Positions 17,801 through 27,600 of a stretch of DNA of 28,922 nucleotides are shown here, one piece after another; within the stretch, counting starts at the first letter, position 1, and every line of letters starts with the position of its first letter. The notes under the pieces were generated by a model. It did no database searches. It worked only from the letters and a program-made list of their open reading frames with translations, and was not told where the DNA came from. The stretch is from Guillardia theta CCMP2712. Lineage: Eukaryota; Cryptophyceae; Pyrenomonadales; Geminigeraceae. The DNA is taken from the NCBI RefSeq assembly GCF_000315625.1, contig NW_005434568.1:1-28922 (forward strand). Reading direction: 5' to 3'. Both the position numbers and the translations under genes were made by a program.

Positions 17801-19642
17801 GGTAGCGAGGTAGTAGGAGCTCAGGTTCCCCGCTGCCCCCGCGATGTCTCTCACGCACACCTGACCCGCTCCGGCCACGTCTAGAGCCTCGTACATGACC
17901 TTGAGCAGCTCGACCAGCTGGATGGCCTTGACTGTCGTGTTCATCGAGCATGGCGTGTTTGCAGTGCATGGAGGGATCAGAGGCGTCACGAGCGGGACGA
18001 CCGAGGGCTCCAAGCAAGGAAGAGGGTTGTACCACATGTTGACTCGAAGACCTGCTTGCAGCTGGGGGTTGAAGGCCCCAGGAGCCACGCAGCTGATCTG
18101 GTTGCTTGCCAACGAGAGGGAGGAAAGGCTGCTGAGAGAGTTGAAGACGCCTGCCTCGATGGTGGTCAGTCTGTTCGATGACAGATCGACTATCTTCAGG
18201 AGTGGAGAGCCGGCGAAGGAGCCTGGAGCTACAGACGAAACATTGCAACTCCACTGAAACAGGTACTGTAGTGATGAGAGCCCTGCGAAGGTGAGGGGAG
18301 AGATGCTCGAGAGGTTGTTCATGGAGATATCTAGATCCAAAAGTAGTGTTAGACTACTGAAGGCCCCGGGAGCAATGTTTGAGATGTTGCTTGAGGCAAA
18401 ATACAGGCTTCCCAGATTCTTCAGTCCATAAAATGCATCTACTGTGATGGTGGAAATGTTGTTGCCATGGATGTCAAGACCACGCAGTAATGTCAGGCTG
18501 CTGAAGGTTCCTGGAGGTATGCCGGAGATCTGGTTGTAGCCAACACTCAGATATTGGAGGTTCCCGACTCCGGCAAAGGTATCAGGAGAGATGCTAGTGA
18601 GGCTGTTCCCATCCAGATAGAGGGTGTACAGATACGTCAGGCTGCTGAAGGTTCCAGGAGCAATGCTGGAGATCCTGTTGTTGCCAAGGTAAAGTAAACC
18701 GAGTCTTCCTAGTCCTTTGAAGGTGTCTGACGAGATGCTTGAGATTCTGTTCCCCCATAGATCGAGTTCGTAGAGTGACGACAGGTTGTTGAAGGTCCCC
18801 GGAGGTATGCTGGAGATCTGGTTGTAGCCAAGATAAAGCGTTCCTAATTGTCCAAGCCCTTTGAAGGTGTCTGACGAGATGCTTGAGATGCTGTTCCCCC
18901 ATAGATCGAGGGTTTTCAGGTACGTCAGGTTGCTGAAAGCCCCGGGAGCTATGTTCACAATTTTGCTGTTCCACAGAAGAAGGGTTTGGAGTGAAATTGG
19001 CCCAGAAGAAAACTCAACAGTGATATTAGGCAAGTTGTTCCCATGCAGGTAGAGACTGTTTAGGCTTGTCATGTCTTTGAAAGACCCAGAAGCTATTTTG
19101 GAGATGCGATTGTATGAAAGATCAAGGTACATCAGGTTCTGCAGTCCCACATACATATCCGAAGAGATGTTCACCAGCATGTTGCTACGGATGTACAGAT
19201 TAACAAGTGAGCTTAACTTGCTGAAAGCTCCTGCCGGCACATACGATATCTGGTTGTAAGACAGATCCAGGTACTTGAGCCCCTGCAGCCCCGCCAGTTG
19301 CTCTGACGTGATGTTTTGCAAGCGGTTCGATTGAAGATAGACTCCGACGAGCGAGGTCAGGTTGTTGAACGTCCCTGGCACGATGCTGGAGATGCTGTTG
19401 TACCCCAGGTAGAGGTACTGCAAGCTCGAGAGCCCAGTGAATGCGTTGACAGATATCGAGGTGATTGACATGTACGTCAGCCCGAGGTTCAAGCAGTCGG
19501 TAGGACAGTCGCCCTCCCTTGTCAGGACGCCTGAGGTGACGATGAAGTTGCAGGACCCGCATTGCACTGAAAGGGCCGGGGATGGAAAGGAGAGCAGGAA
19601 GGCTACGGCTGCAAGAAGAAGCCTGGGGCCAGGAAGCATCAT
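14868..19642 (-). CDS. Secreted LRR / EF-hand / pseudo-trypsin protein, right copy
   Basis: Exons mirror the left copy: 19642-17525, 17472-17230, 17179-15323, 15276-15204, 15156-15045 and 14940-14868, with introns of 52, 50, 46, 47 and 104 nt. The product is about 1491 residues. I start at the ATGATG that aligns with the left copy and puts the signal peptide first. The frame stays open to an ATG at 19720, which would add 26 residues ahead of the signal (about 1517). The LRR array has 20 units of 24 residues. Units 1-3 and 16-20 correspond closely to units in the left copy; the middle is a different assortment, alternating IAPGTF-type and ISSDTF-type modules. EF-hands, the inactivated trypsin-like domain and the Cys-rich tail are nearly identical to the left copy. 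One EF-hand differs (DSDKDGGAGGLE). It points toward the left copy, so the two genes are convergent. Confidence 0.8.
18716..18915 (-). repeat. 144-bp tandem duplication inside the LRR array
   Basis: The string CTTTGAAGGTGTCTGACGAG and the following TGCTTGAGAT.CTGTTCCCCCATAGATCGAG occur at about 18716 and again 144 bp later at about 18860. 144 bp is exactly two 24-residue LRR units, so the array has recently grown by a two-unit module. Confidence 0.8.
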
Positions 19643-19720
19643 CAGTTTGAACGGCGGAATATCTTTGACAGATATCGCAACGCTGGAGGGACCTAGATCA
19701 GGAACACGGTGAGTGAACAT

Positions 19721-20160
19721 TATTTACACGTATCAAGGCAAGCTTCTCTTGGCTTCTGCGATGTTGCACTTATACCATCTCATGGGTTCTGCTCCCACTG
19801 CGTTTATCAAAATCCTACTCACAACCTTCAGCTCCGACCAATGGTGACAGCCGAAGTCAGTCTTGCGTGCTCTTCCTGCTACCTTATCTCCATCACATCA
19901 ACTTGGCTTTTCTCATTCTTCTTCAGCTCTCCTTCTCTCTCTGCCCTCAACTGGCGTCCTTTGTTCATACCGCCATGACTAGGTTTTGCCCAATTCCGGC
20001 GGGAACCTGAGGGGAATGTCCTTAGGGGCAACCTACCGGTGGTTTACCGCGAGATAGGGGGGGTTACGTGCGAGTGATCACTCTATGGAATTGTACGCCG
20101 GTACTTTTCACGCTCTGAGCCAGTAAACTGACCACCCCTACCCCCTTCTGGTATTTAATA
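19721..20160. other. Intergenic, 5' flank of the right LRR gene
   Basis: Mixed-composition DNA upstream of the right LRR gene. No supportable gene or regulatory motif is seen, and it is unrelated to the 5' flank of the left copy. Confidence 0.4.
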
Positions 20161-20169
20161 ACCGATGTG

Positions 20170-20325
20170 AGGTATGGGTACGGATATGGAAACGGGCACG
20201 CGTACGGGTACGAATCACCGAATTCCGTACGGTACACTGGCCCGGGGTACGGCGCAGGCTACCGTGGCCCGGTACGCCGCCCGCCGTACGGGGTACCGTA
20301 CGACGGTACGGTGAAGATCATGACC
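20170..20325. repeat. GTAC-rich palindromic cluster
   Basis: About a dozen GTAC tetramers, mostly inside CCGTACGG, GGTACGG or GGTACCGT, occur within roughly 150 bp. They are followed by very GC-rich DNA up to about 20650. No open frame with family similarity is present. The same motif type appears more sparsely near 1574, 5390 and 7875, so it is a property of the GC-rich intergenic DNA here. Confidence 0.6.
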
Positions 20326-20659
20326 GTAATGGGCCGCCGGCAGCCGCGGAGCCGCCGTGTGGCCTGAGAGCCTCCGCCCGGCCCGGCCGGTCACCGGGTC
20401 GGGCCGCTGACCGTACCGCCTGTGATCCCCGGCGGCGCTCGGTGCCACGACGGTGGACGGTCCTCAGGTCGAGCCTGGAGGCCCCTGAGGCGGCAAGTTT
20501 CAGTTTGCACTGACTGCGGCTGACGCACTGAGATCGCCGTCGGACTCTCGGAGCAGTTCCGAGCCCAGTGAGCCTGTCGGAGGCTCACGGACTCCGACCG
20601 GCGGACCGGGGCCGCCGGGAGTGGCGGGCCCGGCCGTCACTGTGTGACTCGGACGGTTG

Positions 20660-21405
20660 CACTAGGAGTGAGCAGTCCGATCACAAGTTCACTGAGTTGA
20701 CTCGGCGGTCAGACTGAAGAATGCTTGCGGTGAGGCTCTGACTTCTACTTCAAGGCTTTGGCTCGGTGGCCGAGCAGAGTCAAGGGTTCTGCCATTGAGC
20801 TTTCATTGCAGAGCATCAACCGTTGTCATCAACCTGCCTCATGCGGCTATCCTGGATGAATCTCCACATATCCTCAGTTTGATTGAATGAGTCATTATCG
20901 TACCTCTGTCTTCGTTGTTTTACAATTTCCGTTTTGAATACTATGATCTCAGTGACAGATGAACTGTGAGTTCACATTGCTCGAAGTGTTCGGTAAGATC
21001 GGCTATCAGTATGCAAACAATTCAGTCTGAGCATGGCCCGCCTCTTTGTGGAGGCGGCGGCGGGAGGCAAGGTGAGGCTTGTCATCACGTGTATTGAGAT
21101 GGATACCTGAGAACAGCCCGGCCCCTCCTGGACATGATCTCAGGTGACTAGGTGGTAGATGCTTCTTCGTTTACTTCTGCGTTCTATCGCATTCACCGCC
21201 ATCAATTACATGTACACCTCGTAACAAACTCATCCGCACCAGACACGTTTCGCTGTACACAAGTCACGTTGACTCTCGTGGGCAACAACCATCAAGTCCC
21301 ATCCTTCTCAAGCACTCCATGCCTTTGACTCGTTTGCTTCTCTCGTTGCCTCCTTTCCTTCCCGCCTCCATTGTTTCCGCGTCCTTCCCCTCCTTCACGG
21401 AACTA
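20660..21405. other. Intergenic, nothing recognised
   Basis: Mixed-composition sequence. Short open frames exist, but none has a convincing start, splice pattern or recognisable protein. Confidence 0.4.
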
Positions 21406-21924
21406 TCAGAGATGGAGCTTGTCTCCCGTTGCTCCGTAGACGGTAGGAGGGTCGTCTTGAGACAGGAGGTCAATACAGTAGGCAAGAGCCTTCAGCTGCC
21501 TCTCTCTGAATGCCCCGAGGCTCATCGCGGGTGGATCAGCCCAGTCAACATGGTCCGACTTGTTCGTTGAGCGAGGTGAACTGTTTGTCGACAACAGATC
21601 CATGCGGCTTGAAAGGACGTCCATGTCAGCCTCAAAGGCCCAATGTTCGCCCCCGTCGTTGTGAAGGCTGAGTTCGCGGAAGGAGGGTTGATGCTGCCAT
21701 GCCTCGAGCGCAGCAGCAGAGCAGGGGGGAGAGTGCGATGAGTCTGCGAGGAGTGAGGGAGGGAGAGAGGACATACTTGAGTCCCCGGAAGGACTTGAAA
21801 TCGCAGAGGACTTGACCATGGCGTCTGCCTTGGAACAGTACAGGACTCCGTAGGAAGCAGGGGAACAGGACGAAGAGGTTAACTCGCCCACTGGAGGCGG
21901 CGACGCAGTTTTGACGGGTCGCAT
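21406..21924 (-). CDS. Hypothetical protein
   Basis: An open frame of about 172 codons from the first true ATG (21924). Composition is plausible for a protein: a Ser/Pro-rich N-terminal half, then a more ordered acidic segment (HNDGGEHWAFEADMDVLSSR) and a helical C-terminus (FRERQLKALAYCIDLL). No domain, signal peptide or membrane segment is visible and I do not recognise it. Exons may be missing on either side; the frame stays open by nine bases upstream to a GTG. A chance ORF cannot be excluded. Confidence 0.35.
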   Translation of the reverse strand: MRPVKTASPPPVGELTSSSCSPASYGVLYCSKADAMVKSSAISSPSGDSSMSSLPPSLLADSSHSPPCSAAALEAWQHQPSFRELSLHNDGGEHWAFEADMDVLSSRMDLLSTNSSPRSTNKSDHVDWADPPAMSLGAFRERQLKALAYCIDLLSQDDPPTVYGATGDKLHL

Positions 21925-22163
21925 CAACTTCACTGAGTTCAGTTCTTACTACGACTGCCAACTCGAACAAGTCATTTTACACGGCCGCCCGGCGGATCCA
22001 GGCTTGTACCTGAATGTTTACTCATCTTGCGGGAACCCAATTTGCTACACCAGTGGCGCCGGGATACCACTGGCACGTGCCGCCTGAAACCGCCGGGCCG
22101 GGCCGGGGCAGTGACAACGGTGAAAGTACCGGCGGGCCCGATGGCAACTTTGAGTTAAAAATC
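21925..22163. other. Intergenic, GC-rich
   Basis: GC-rich repeat-like DNA with GGCCGGGCCGG motifs near 22090. Just before the element at 22164 it contains AACTTTGAGTTAAA, a near-perfect inverse of that element's left end. Confidence 0.4.
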
Positions 22164-22309
22164 TTTACTCAAAGTTAACTTAAAGATCAGTACGAGGATC
22201 GGACAACCAGGAGAGTCGAGGAGGCCCTTGACCCTCGAGAAACTATGATGAACCAAGTTTGTCAAACTCAGATTGGCCGTACTGGTTTTTAACTTAACTT
22301 TGAGTAAAA
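22164..22309. mobile_element. MITE-like element, copy 3, with terminal inverted repeats
   Basis: The left terminus TTTACTCAAAGTTAACTTAA and the reverse complement of the right terminus (22287-22309) agree at about 20 of 22 positions, giving a 146-bp element with clear terminal inverted repeats and no coding sequence. The internal AGATCAGTACGAGGA and the following GAGAGTCGAGGAGG match copy 2. No obvious target duplication flanks it. Confidence 0.7.
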
Positions 22310-23047
22310 GCCGGCCACCGTGCGGCCCTTCGGAAGGCTAACGGGGCGTGATACCGTATGATAACGTAGTATGATTGAAAAAGCCGCTAGGAAGTTGAGA
22401 CGATCATCGGATGCCTGGATCACAGAACCCGGCTACGCCGTCAGAGCTTGAGACAACAAGAGGACTGCTCCTCTTTTTCTCAGTGGCACTGAGACGGTCG
22501 GCGGAGGCGGCCACAGCGGCCAGGGGGTAAAGTACGGTAAGGTACTCCGGCGTAATCGAGCCCCAGACCCCGGTCACCGGGTGACAGACCGGCGGCGGGC
22601 CGCTGGGGCTGGGACTCTCGGTCCGATGGTCAACCGTTCAGGCTACGCCGTGACGGTCCGATCACCGGGTTCGGAACCCGGCCCGGCGCGGGGGCCGGCC
22701 GCCGCCGCACAAATGCAGGCCCGCCTCAGTTCTGAGGGCCGGGCCGCCGGGGCTGCGACCCTCCACGTCGAGGGGCGATCATGGTCGGCAGGTGAGGAGA
22801 GAGCGAGGACGGGCTCGGAACGTGATGGCAAGATGGTGAGATGTTGATGATCGGACTGAGGTGAAGATATCAGATTCTTGAATGAAGAGCTGAGACGATG
22901 GAGTGATGGAGTGATGGGTTCAAGAGGGATGTTTGCTCGACCTTTTGGGACTTCTCTTCCATGGTGAACTTTACATGCACTGGACATGTTGGAGCTGGTT
23001 CTGGCCGACGCTTAACCTCCTCCAGCAAAGTCACAGGGGTAGATAGA
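22310..23047. other. Intergenic, GC-rich
   Basis: GC-rich repeats (22500-22760) with CCGGG and GGCCGG motifs, then ordinary DNA. No supportable gene. The last part is the 5' flank of the secreted-protein gene. Confidence 0.4.
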
Positions 23048-24327
23048 ATGAAGATCATTTCATCTCTGTTCTTGCTCGCGCTGCTCACATCCGGTATGCC
23101 TGCATGAAGTCTCTGAAACACTTTCAACATCTGATTCGATTGCTGGTAGGTTGTCGTGCGCAGAATCAAACAAACGAGATCCCCTATGTGGCTGGAACGT
23201 GGGAGATTACGTACACGTACAATGAGATGTTCGGTCCTCTTGGAGGGGTGATCACCAATCCTTGCCGCGGCCCGTTTCCTTATCGTTACACGTGGAACGT
23301 GTTGATTTACCAACTTGTAAGTGATGTGAATGGCACCAAGCAAACAACCGGAAACATCCGAGCCTGCTGGTCTGATCGGATGAATTGCATCAACGATGCT
23401 CTCAACTGGACCATTCGCGAGGGTGACAGGTAAAGTAGAGGTTGACCGCATGTGACAACATTCTGAACCTCATGTCAAGCTCCTACGTTAAGCAAGAATG
23501 TTATTTTCGTCCTTACGACCAATACGGAAGCAATTATATCCTATACCCTGGATATCCTCAGGGTTTGTTGCTTTGTCGCATGTGTGTGCTGCAACGATTC
23601 ATAACGGTTGCTCGACAGGGGGATATCAAACTGAGATCAAACCAACAGATCGGTTTGGAAACACCATCTCTTCGAGGCTTTACAGCCGGTTTGCTGTACC
23701 CAATACTTCTCCGGTACCTCTTGACGAGCTGATGTCTTGACACCTGACTTCTTCGGCTTCAAGTTTGTGTACGGCTCATTCTGCAATCAGTTTGCATGGT
23801 ACGATGGAACCACGACTGTCAAAGACACCCCTCTCTACAAGTATATCTTGTGAAAGCAGTGCGACTGAAGATTGACGCAAGTGCATGGAAGGGGCTCATG
23901 GCGATATGACAATGAGACTTGGATCTTTCTGAGACCGATCGAGAACTGCCCCTGCTTCCCAGCGTCAGTACTGCCATCCTCGTACGCCTCTTCTGATGAA
24001 TGTTCCAGGTGCTCTGAGTGCGAGGAGACTATCCCCAACACGATTCTCAAGCAAGTCAGGAACGACGGAGGCGCGTGTCTGGCCAAGTACGGCTACAGCA
24101 TCAAGGACTGCGAATGGTCCATCGTCGGGGTTGGCGGCGGGCCCGCCGTGTTCCCCCCAGCCACGACAGGACTGCCGCAGACAAGCAGGGGAGAGGATCA
24201 GGTCTGTTTCTCTTACGCCAACATCAAAGGAACCAAGCTCAAGGGTCCCACCTCCCTGCCGCAAGTGGTCGCAGCTAGCTGGGGAAAGATTGGAATACCC
24301 TCCCAGAATTTGAATCCAAACCCCTGA
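23048..24327 (+). CDS. Secreted cysteine-rich orphan protein
   Basis: Seven exons fit in phase: 23048-23093, 23150-23429, 23480-23562, 23619-23713, 23764-23840, 23892-23963 and 24009-24327. Introns are 56, 50, 56, 50, 51 and 45 nt, giving about 323 residues. The start is fixed by a clean signal peptide (MKIISSLFLLALLTSGCRAQ) that appears only once exon 1 is joined to exon 2. The mature part has about fifteen Cys, a GTWEITYTYN strand near its start, Tyr-rich segments (FRPYDQYGSNYILYPGYPQ), and five N-glycosylation sequons (NQT, NGT, NWT, NTS, NET). A Cys cluster CPCFPACSECEE follows. The protein should enter the secretory route or, in a cell with a complex plastid, possibly that compartment. 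I recognise no family; a faint lipocalin/de-epoxidase flavour is too weak to use. Two donors (GTATAT, GTCAGT) are non-consensus, and the last exon may contain a further intron. Confidence 0.6.
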
Positions 24328-24673
24328 GCACACTTACAAGGCAGCGGGCAGCAAGGGTCGCTGCTTCACAGTCAAAGATTCAAGCAGCGAAGCCTCACGC
24401 GTTTTTCAGATTCGTTTGAACGTGAAAGCATGCAAAGAAACACATCATGACCCCTTCTCGCGTCTCCGAAACAATCGTTGTCAAAGGGAAAGCAAGGCAA
24501 GAGGAGGCAGAGGTGGGACAGTGTTGGAGCAGGCACCGCGATTGTTTCTGGGTTGGACATCCCTGCTGGCAGCGGCTCGGTAGGGAGAGTCACTTGAGTT
24601 CGAGGTCGACCAAGGGAAAGAGCAGCACGTGTTGATCGCTACTAGAAGCAACAAAGAAGTTCAAACGGCTAAG
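24328..24673. other. Short convergent intergenic region
   Basis: Lies between the 3' end of the secreted-protein gene (+) and the 3' end of the CAP-Gly/WD40 gene (-). No gene is seen. Confidence 0.4.
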
Positions 24674-27600
24674 TCAGGTGAAGTTGTACAGGAGTGCCTT
24701 CCCGTCATCCCCCGATGTGACCAGCAGCTGTTTCATGTGAATCAGATCTCAGGCCCGACTGTGCGGTCAATTACCTCGCTGGTTGACTTCCCCGCCATCA
24801 CCTCAGCTGATGCGATGCAACGAACCGCAGCTTTGTTCGCCCCCAACCCCCAGCAGACGGCACCTGAGAACAATGAGGAAAGGAGAAGACGAGGATGTTG
24901 TCACCTGTCTCTACGTCGTGGGCGAGCAGCATTCCGTCACCAGCTCCACTAAGAATGATACTTCCAGCCATGGCGAGAGAGTATATGAAGTCCTCGAGGT
25001 TGAACTGAGTTTGTACATTGAACACGTAACTAGATGTACCTTGTGCTCTGTGAAGGTGAACCTTGGCTGAAACCCACTCCTTGCGTCAAGAACCTGATTG
25101 CCATCTCAACCTGACGTATGGATGGTTGTTTCTTTCCACCTGAACCCGGCAGTCTGCTCCGGCAGTTACCACGTCTGTCGTAGCCATGTTGGGAGAGGTT
25201 CTCCTGACGACGATGTTTCCTACGGCGCCCGAACCTGAGTCTTGGGCGTTAGATGTATCATGACGATCTCATGGATGGAGAAAGACCTTGCTGGGTAACA
25301 TGTGCTGCAATCTGATGGATAAACCGCTCCTCTCTCACGTCCCATACCTTCACTTTGCCATCCTGCACTCCCTTCAGGTCAGGATGTGGTGAAGAGGAGG
25401 AGAGAGAAAACGACGGGAGGGTGGGGGGTGAGGAGACCTGTGCTCCTACTAGGAAGGTATTGCCGTCAAGCCATGCCAGGCTTGTTATGTGCCCGCCATG
25501 TCCCGGTATTCTCCTCGACTTGTTCGCCTGCTCCGACAGGACTTCAATCCTGAGGTTCACTTCCCCAGCCCTCCTCGGCCTCTTCCACCTCCACGTCCCA
25601 CAACATGGCGACACCGTCTCTGTCCCCCGAGACAAGGCTGCTCGTCTCCGCCTGCTCTTGCGGTTCAGGACCGACCTCCTCCTCACTTGCTCGCACCACA
25701 GCCATGCAGAGAACCGGTGCCGAGTGCCCTGACCAGCTCGTCACAGGAAGCTTTTGGAGGAAGAGAAAGGTCACCTTTCAGCGAAGACGCAAGGGCTCGA
25801 CTGGCATGTTTGCTCAGGTCCCACACGCACACCTGAAAGGAGGGTGTGACTTGAAGCGTCGTCTGACGGCTATCGGGGAACCGTCTTGTCGTAGCTCGAG
25901 GTGAAGGCGAAGTTGCCACCTGAAGCAGCGAGCAACGAGGATGTGACTACAACTGTCTTACGGCGAGGGGGGAGGAGAACCTCCGTCGCTCTGCACTGCC
26001 TTCATGTCACTGATGCTTGCCGAATGTCCTTGCAGATCAGAGCATTGAGCTCCTGTCCACGTTGCAGCATGTGAGCGACGAGGAGAAATACGAGGATGAA
26101 TGGAAGACGGAGAAGGGAGGAGGGAGGAGGGAGGGAGGAGCAGGAAGCGGGGGGTAGAGAAGTTAGAGTGGCATTGAGGGTTGAGGACGAAGGAAGAGAC
26201 GAGAAGAAAAGAAAGAGGAAGCGCAAGGGAGGGAGAGAGGGAGGAGCCGGTCTTCAAGTAGCGCACCAGCTTTGTTCCACAAGCAGAGTTTCCCGTCCAT
26301 ACCCCCCGAGAGGACGCGGCCATCTGCGGTATGGGAGACGCAGGTGACCCACTCAGTGTGGCCGTGGGTCTGAGGAGGGACGAGGTGAGCGAGGAGGAGC
26401 GGAGGGTCGAGCGACCTTGGTGTAGAGGGTTCGCGATTTCCTCTGCTTGACTAGGTCGATGCCGTAGAGCGCGTGATCGGTAGAGCCGATGACTGCTTCA
26501 CCTCCCCTTCAGCAGGGCTGTCAGCTAGTCCCCAGCTGCTCGCCTCCCTGTACCAGACGCTGATGCAAGTGTTGGGGCGGTCGCTCAGGTCCAGCAAAGT
26601 TCCTTCAGCGTTCTGAATCATCAGGTTGGTCAGTCGTAGAGGACGGAGGAGGAAAGAAGAGGAATGAGTGAGGGCGAGGGAAGGAGAAAGGAGGGATGGA
26701 GGAGAAGGGAACGACGAAGGATGTGAGGAGGATTATGGAGCGAGGGAGCGATCAGCAAGATGGATGGAAGGATGGATGGAGTTGAGAAAAACGTAAGGAG
26801 AAGTAAAGTGTGAGAGAAAAAGGAACAAGATGTTAGGTAGTCCACCTCCGGCCCAGATTTCCAAGACGCTCTTGTGCTCCAAATGGATAAAGTTTCAAGT
26901 TGAGTCGTCAGCTTTCCGATCGATTCCAACGCTGATCATCATCGCGATCACTCCCCACTGGGGTAGGAGGGGAAGAGGATAGCAACAAGTGAAGGTGAGG
27001 GAGGAGAGGAGGAGAGGAGGAGAGGAGGAGACCGCTCATCCTCGCAGCTCCTTGTGTTGTCTTGGCCACTTGCTGCTTTGCCGCCTCGGGCGTCTCGCCA
27101 CTCAGCAGGGCGTATGCGGCGTGAAAGTTTTCCATGTAGCTGCGTCAGCGTCAGCTCAGCCTCGGGCAGCAGACGCGACGACTTGTCGTTGAGCGCGTGG
27201 CTGCGGGAGGCATGACCAGCCGTCGCCTGTAGGAGAGTGAGTGGCGAACCGATCCCCTCCGACGCCTTCGCATCCTCCGTCTCTCCGTCTCTCCGTCGCT
27301 ACCCTCCTACCTCCTCCCATTCATCTCTCCTTTCGTACCTCCTCTTTCCCTGCATTGCTATTTCCCTGCCTGCCTCGCTCCTTCCGTTCCTCTCTCCAGG
27401 CCTTCTCCTTCCTCCCTCCCCCCCCCCCCCCCCCCCGTCCCCTTTCCCCCCTCCCTCTCCCCTTGCTTTGGAATAGAGCAGTCAGGTATCACCTTTCTCC
27501 CCAGCAACGCTGTCTCGGCATAGAGGACCTTGACCTTGTCCGGGCTGACATCGAGGCGTCAGACACGCAGGATCTCCTTCCTCGCCCTCCTTCACCGCAC

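Larger units (their letters stand above)
14854..19642 (-). repeat. Right arm of the large inverted duplication
   Basis: Reverse-complement partner of 8376-12812. It is longer mainly because its LRR array holds five additional 72-bp units (360 bp). The inner end is sharply defined at 14854 and the outer end at the ATGATG read from 19642. Confidence 0.9.

Noticed and set aside
8376-19642. The palindrome as an assembly artefact
   Set aside because: The arms differ by five whole LRR units, many substitutions in the array, an 8-nt intron change and distinct flanks, which a duplicated contig end would not show. Long reads would still be decisive.
23150-24120. Lipocalin / violaxanthin de-epoxidase similarity of the secreted protein
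   Set aside because: Only a GTWEIT-like strand and loose spacing suggest it. No diagnostic motif could be matched, so no function is claimed.
26846-26931. Alternative frame reading HLEHKSVLEIWAGG in the exon before the first WD40 strand
   Set aside because: It looks protein-like but ends in the wrong phase for the only available acceptor (26613-26614). The frame reading ESIGKLTTQLETL splices correctly on both sides.
26500-27230. Single-base frameshifts suspected in the CAP-Gly/WD40 gene
   Set aside because: Apparent frame jumps (for example before GGEAVIGSTDHALYG and before YMENFHAAYALL) are resolved by in-phase 43-47 nt introns, so neither pseudogene decay nor assembly error is needed.
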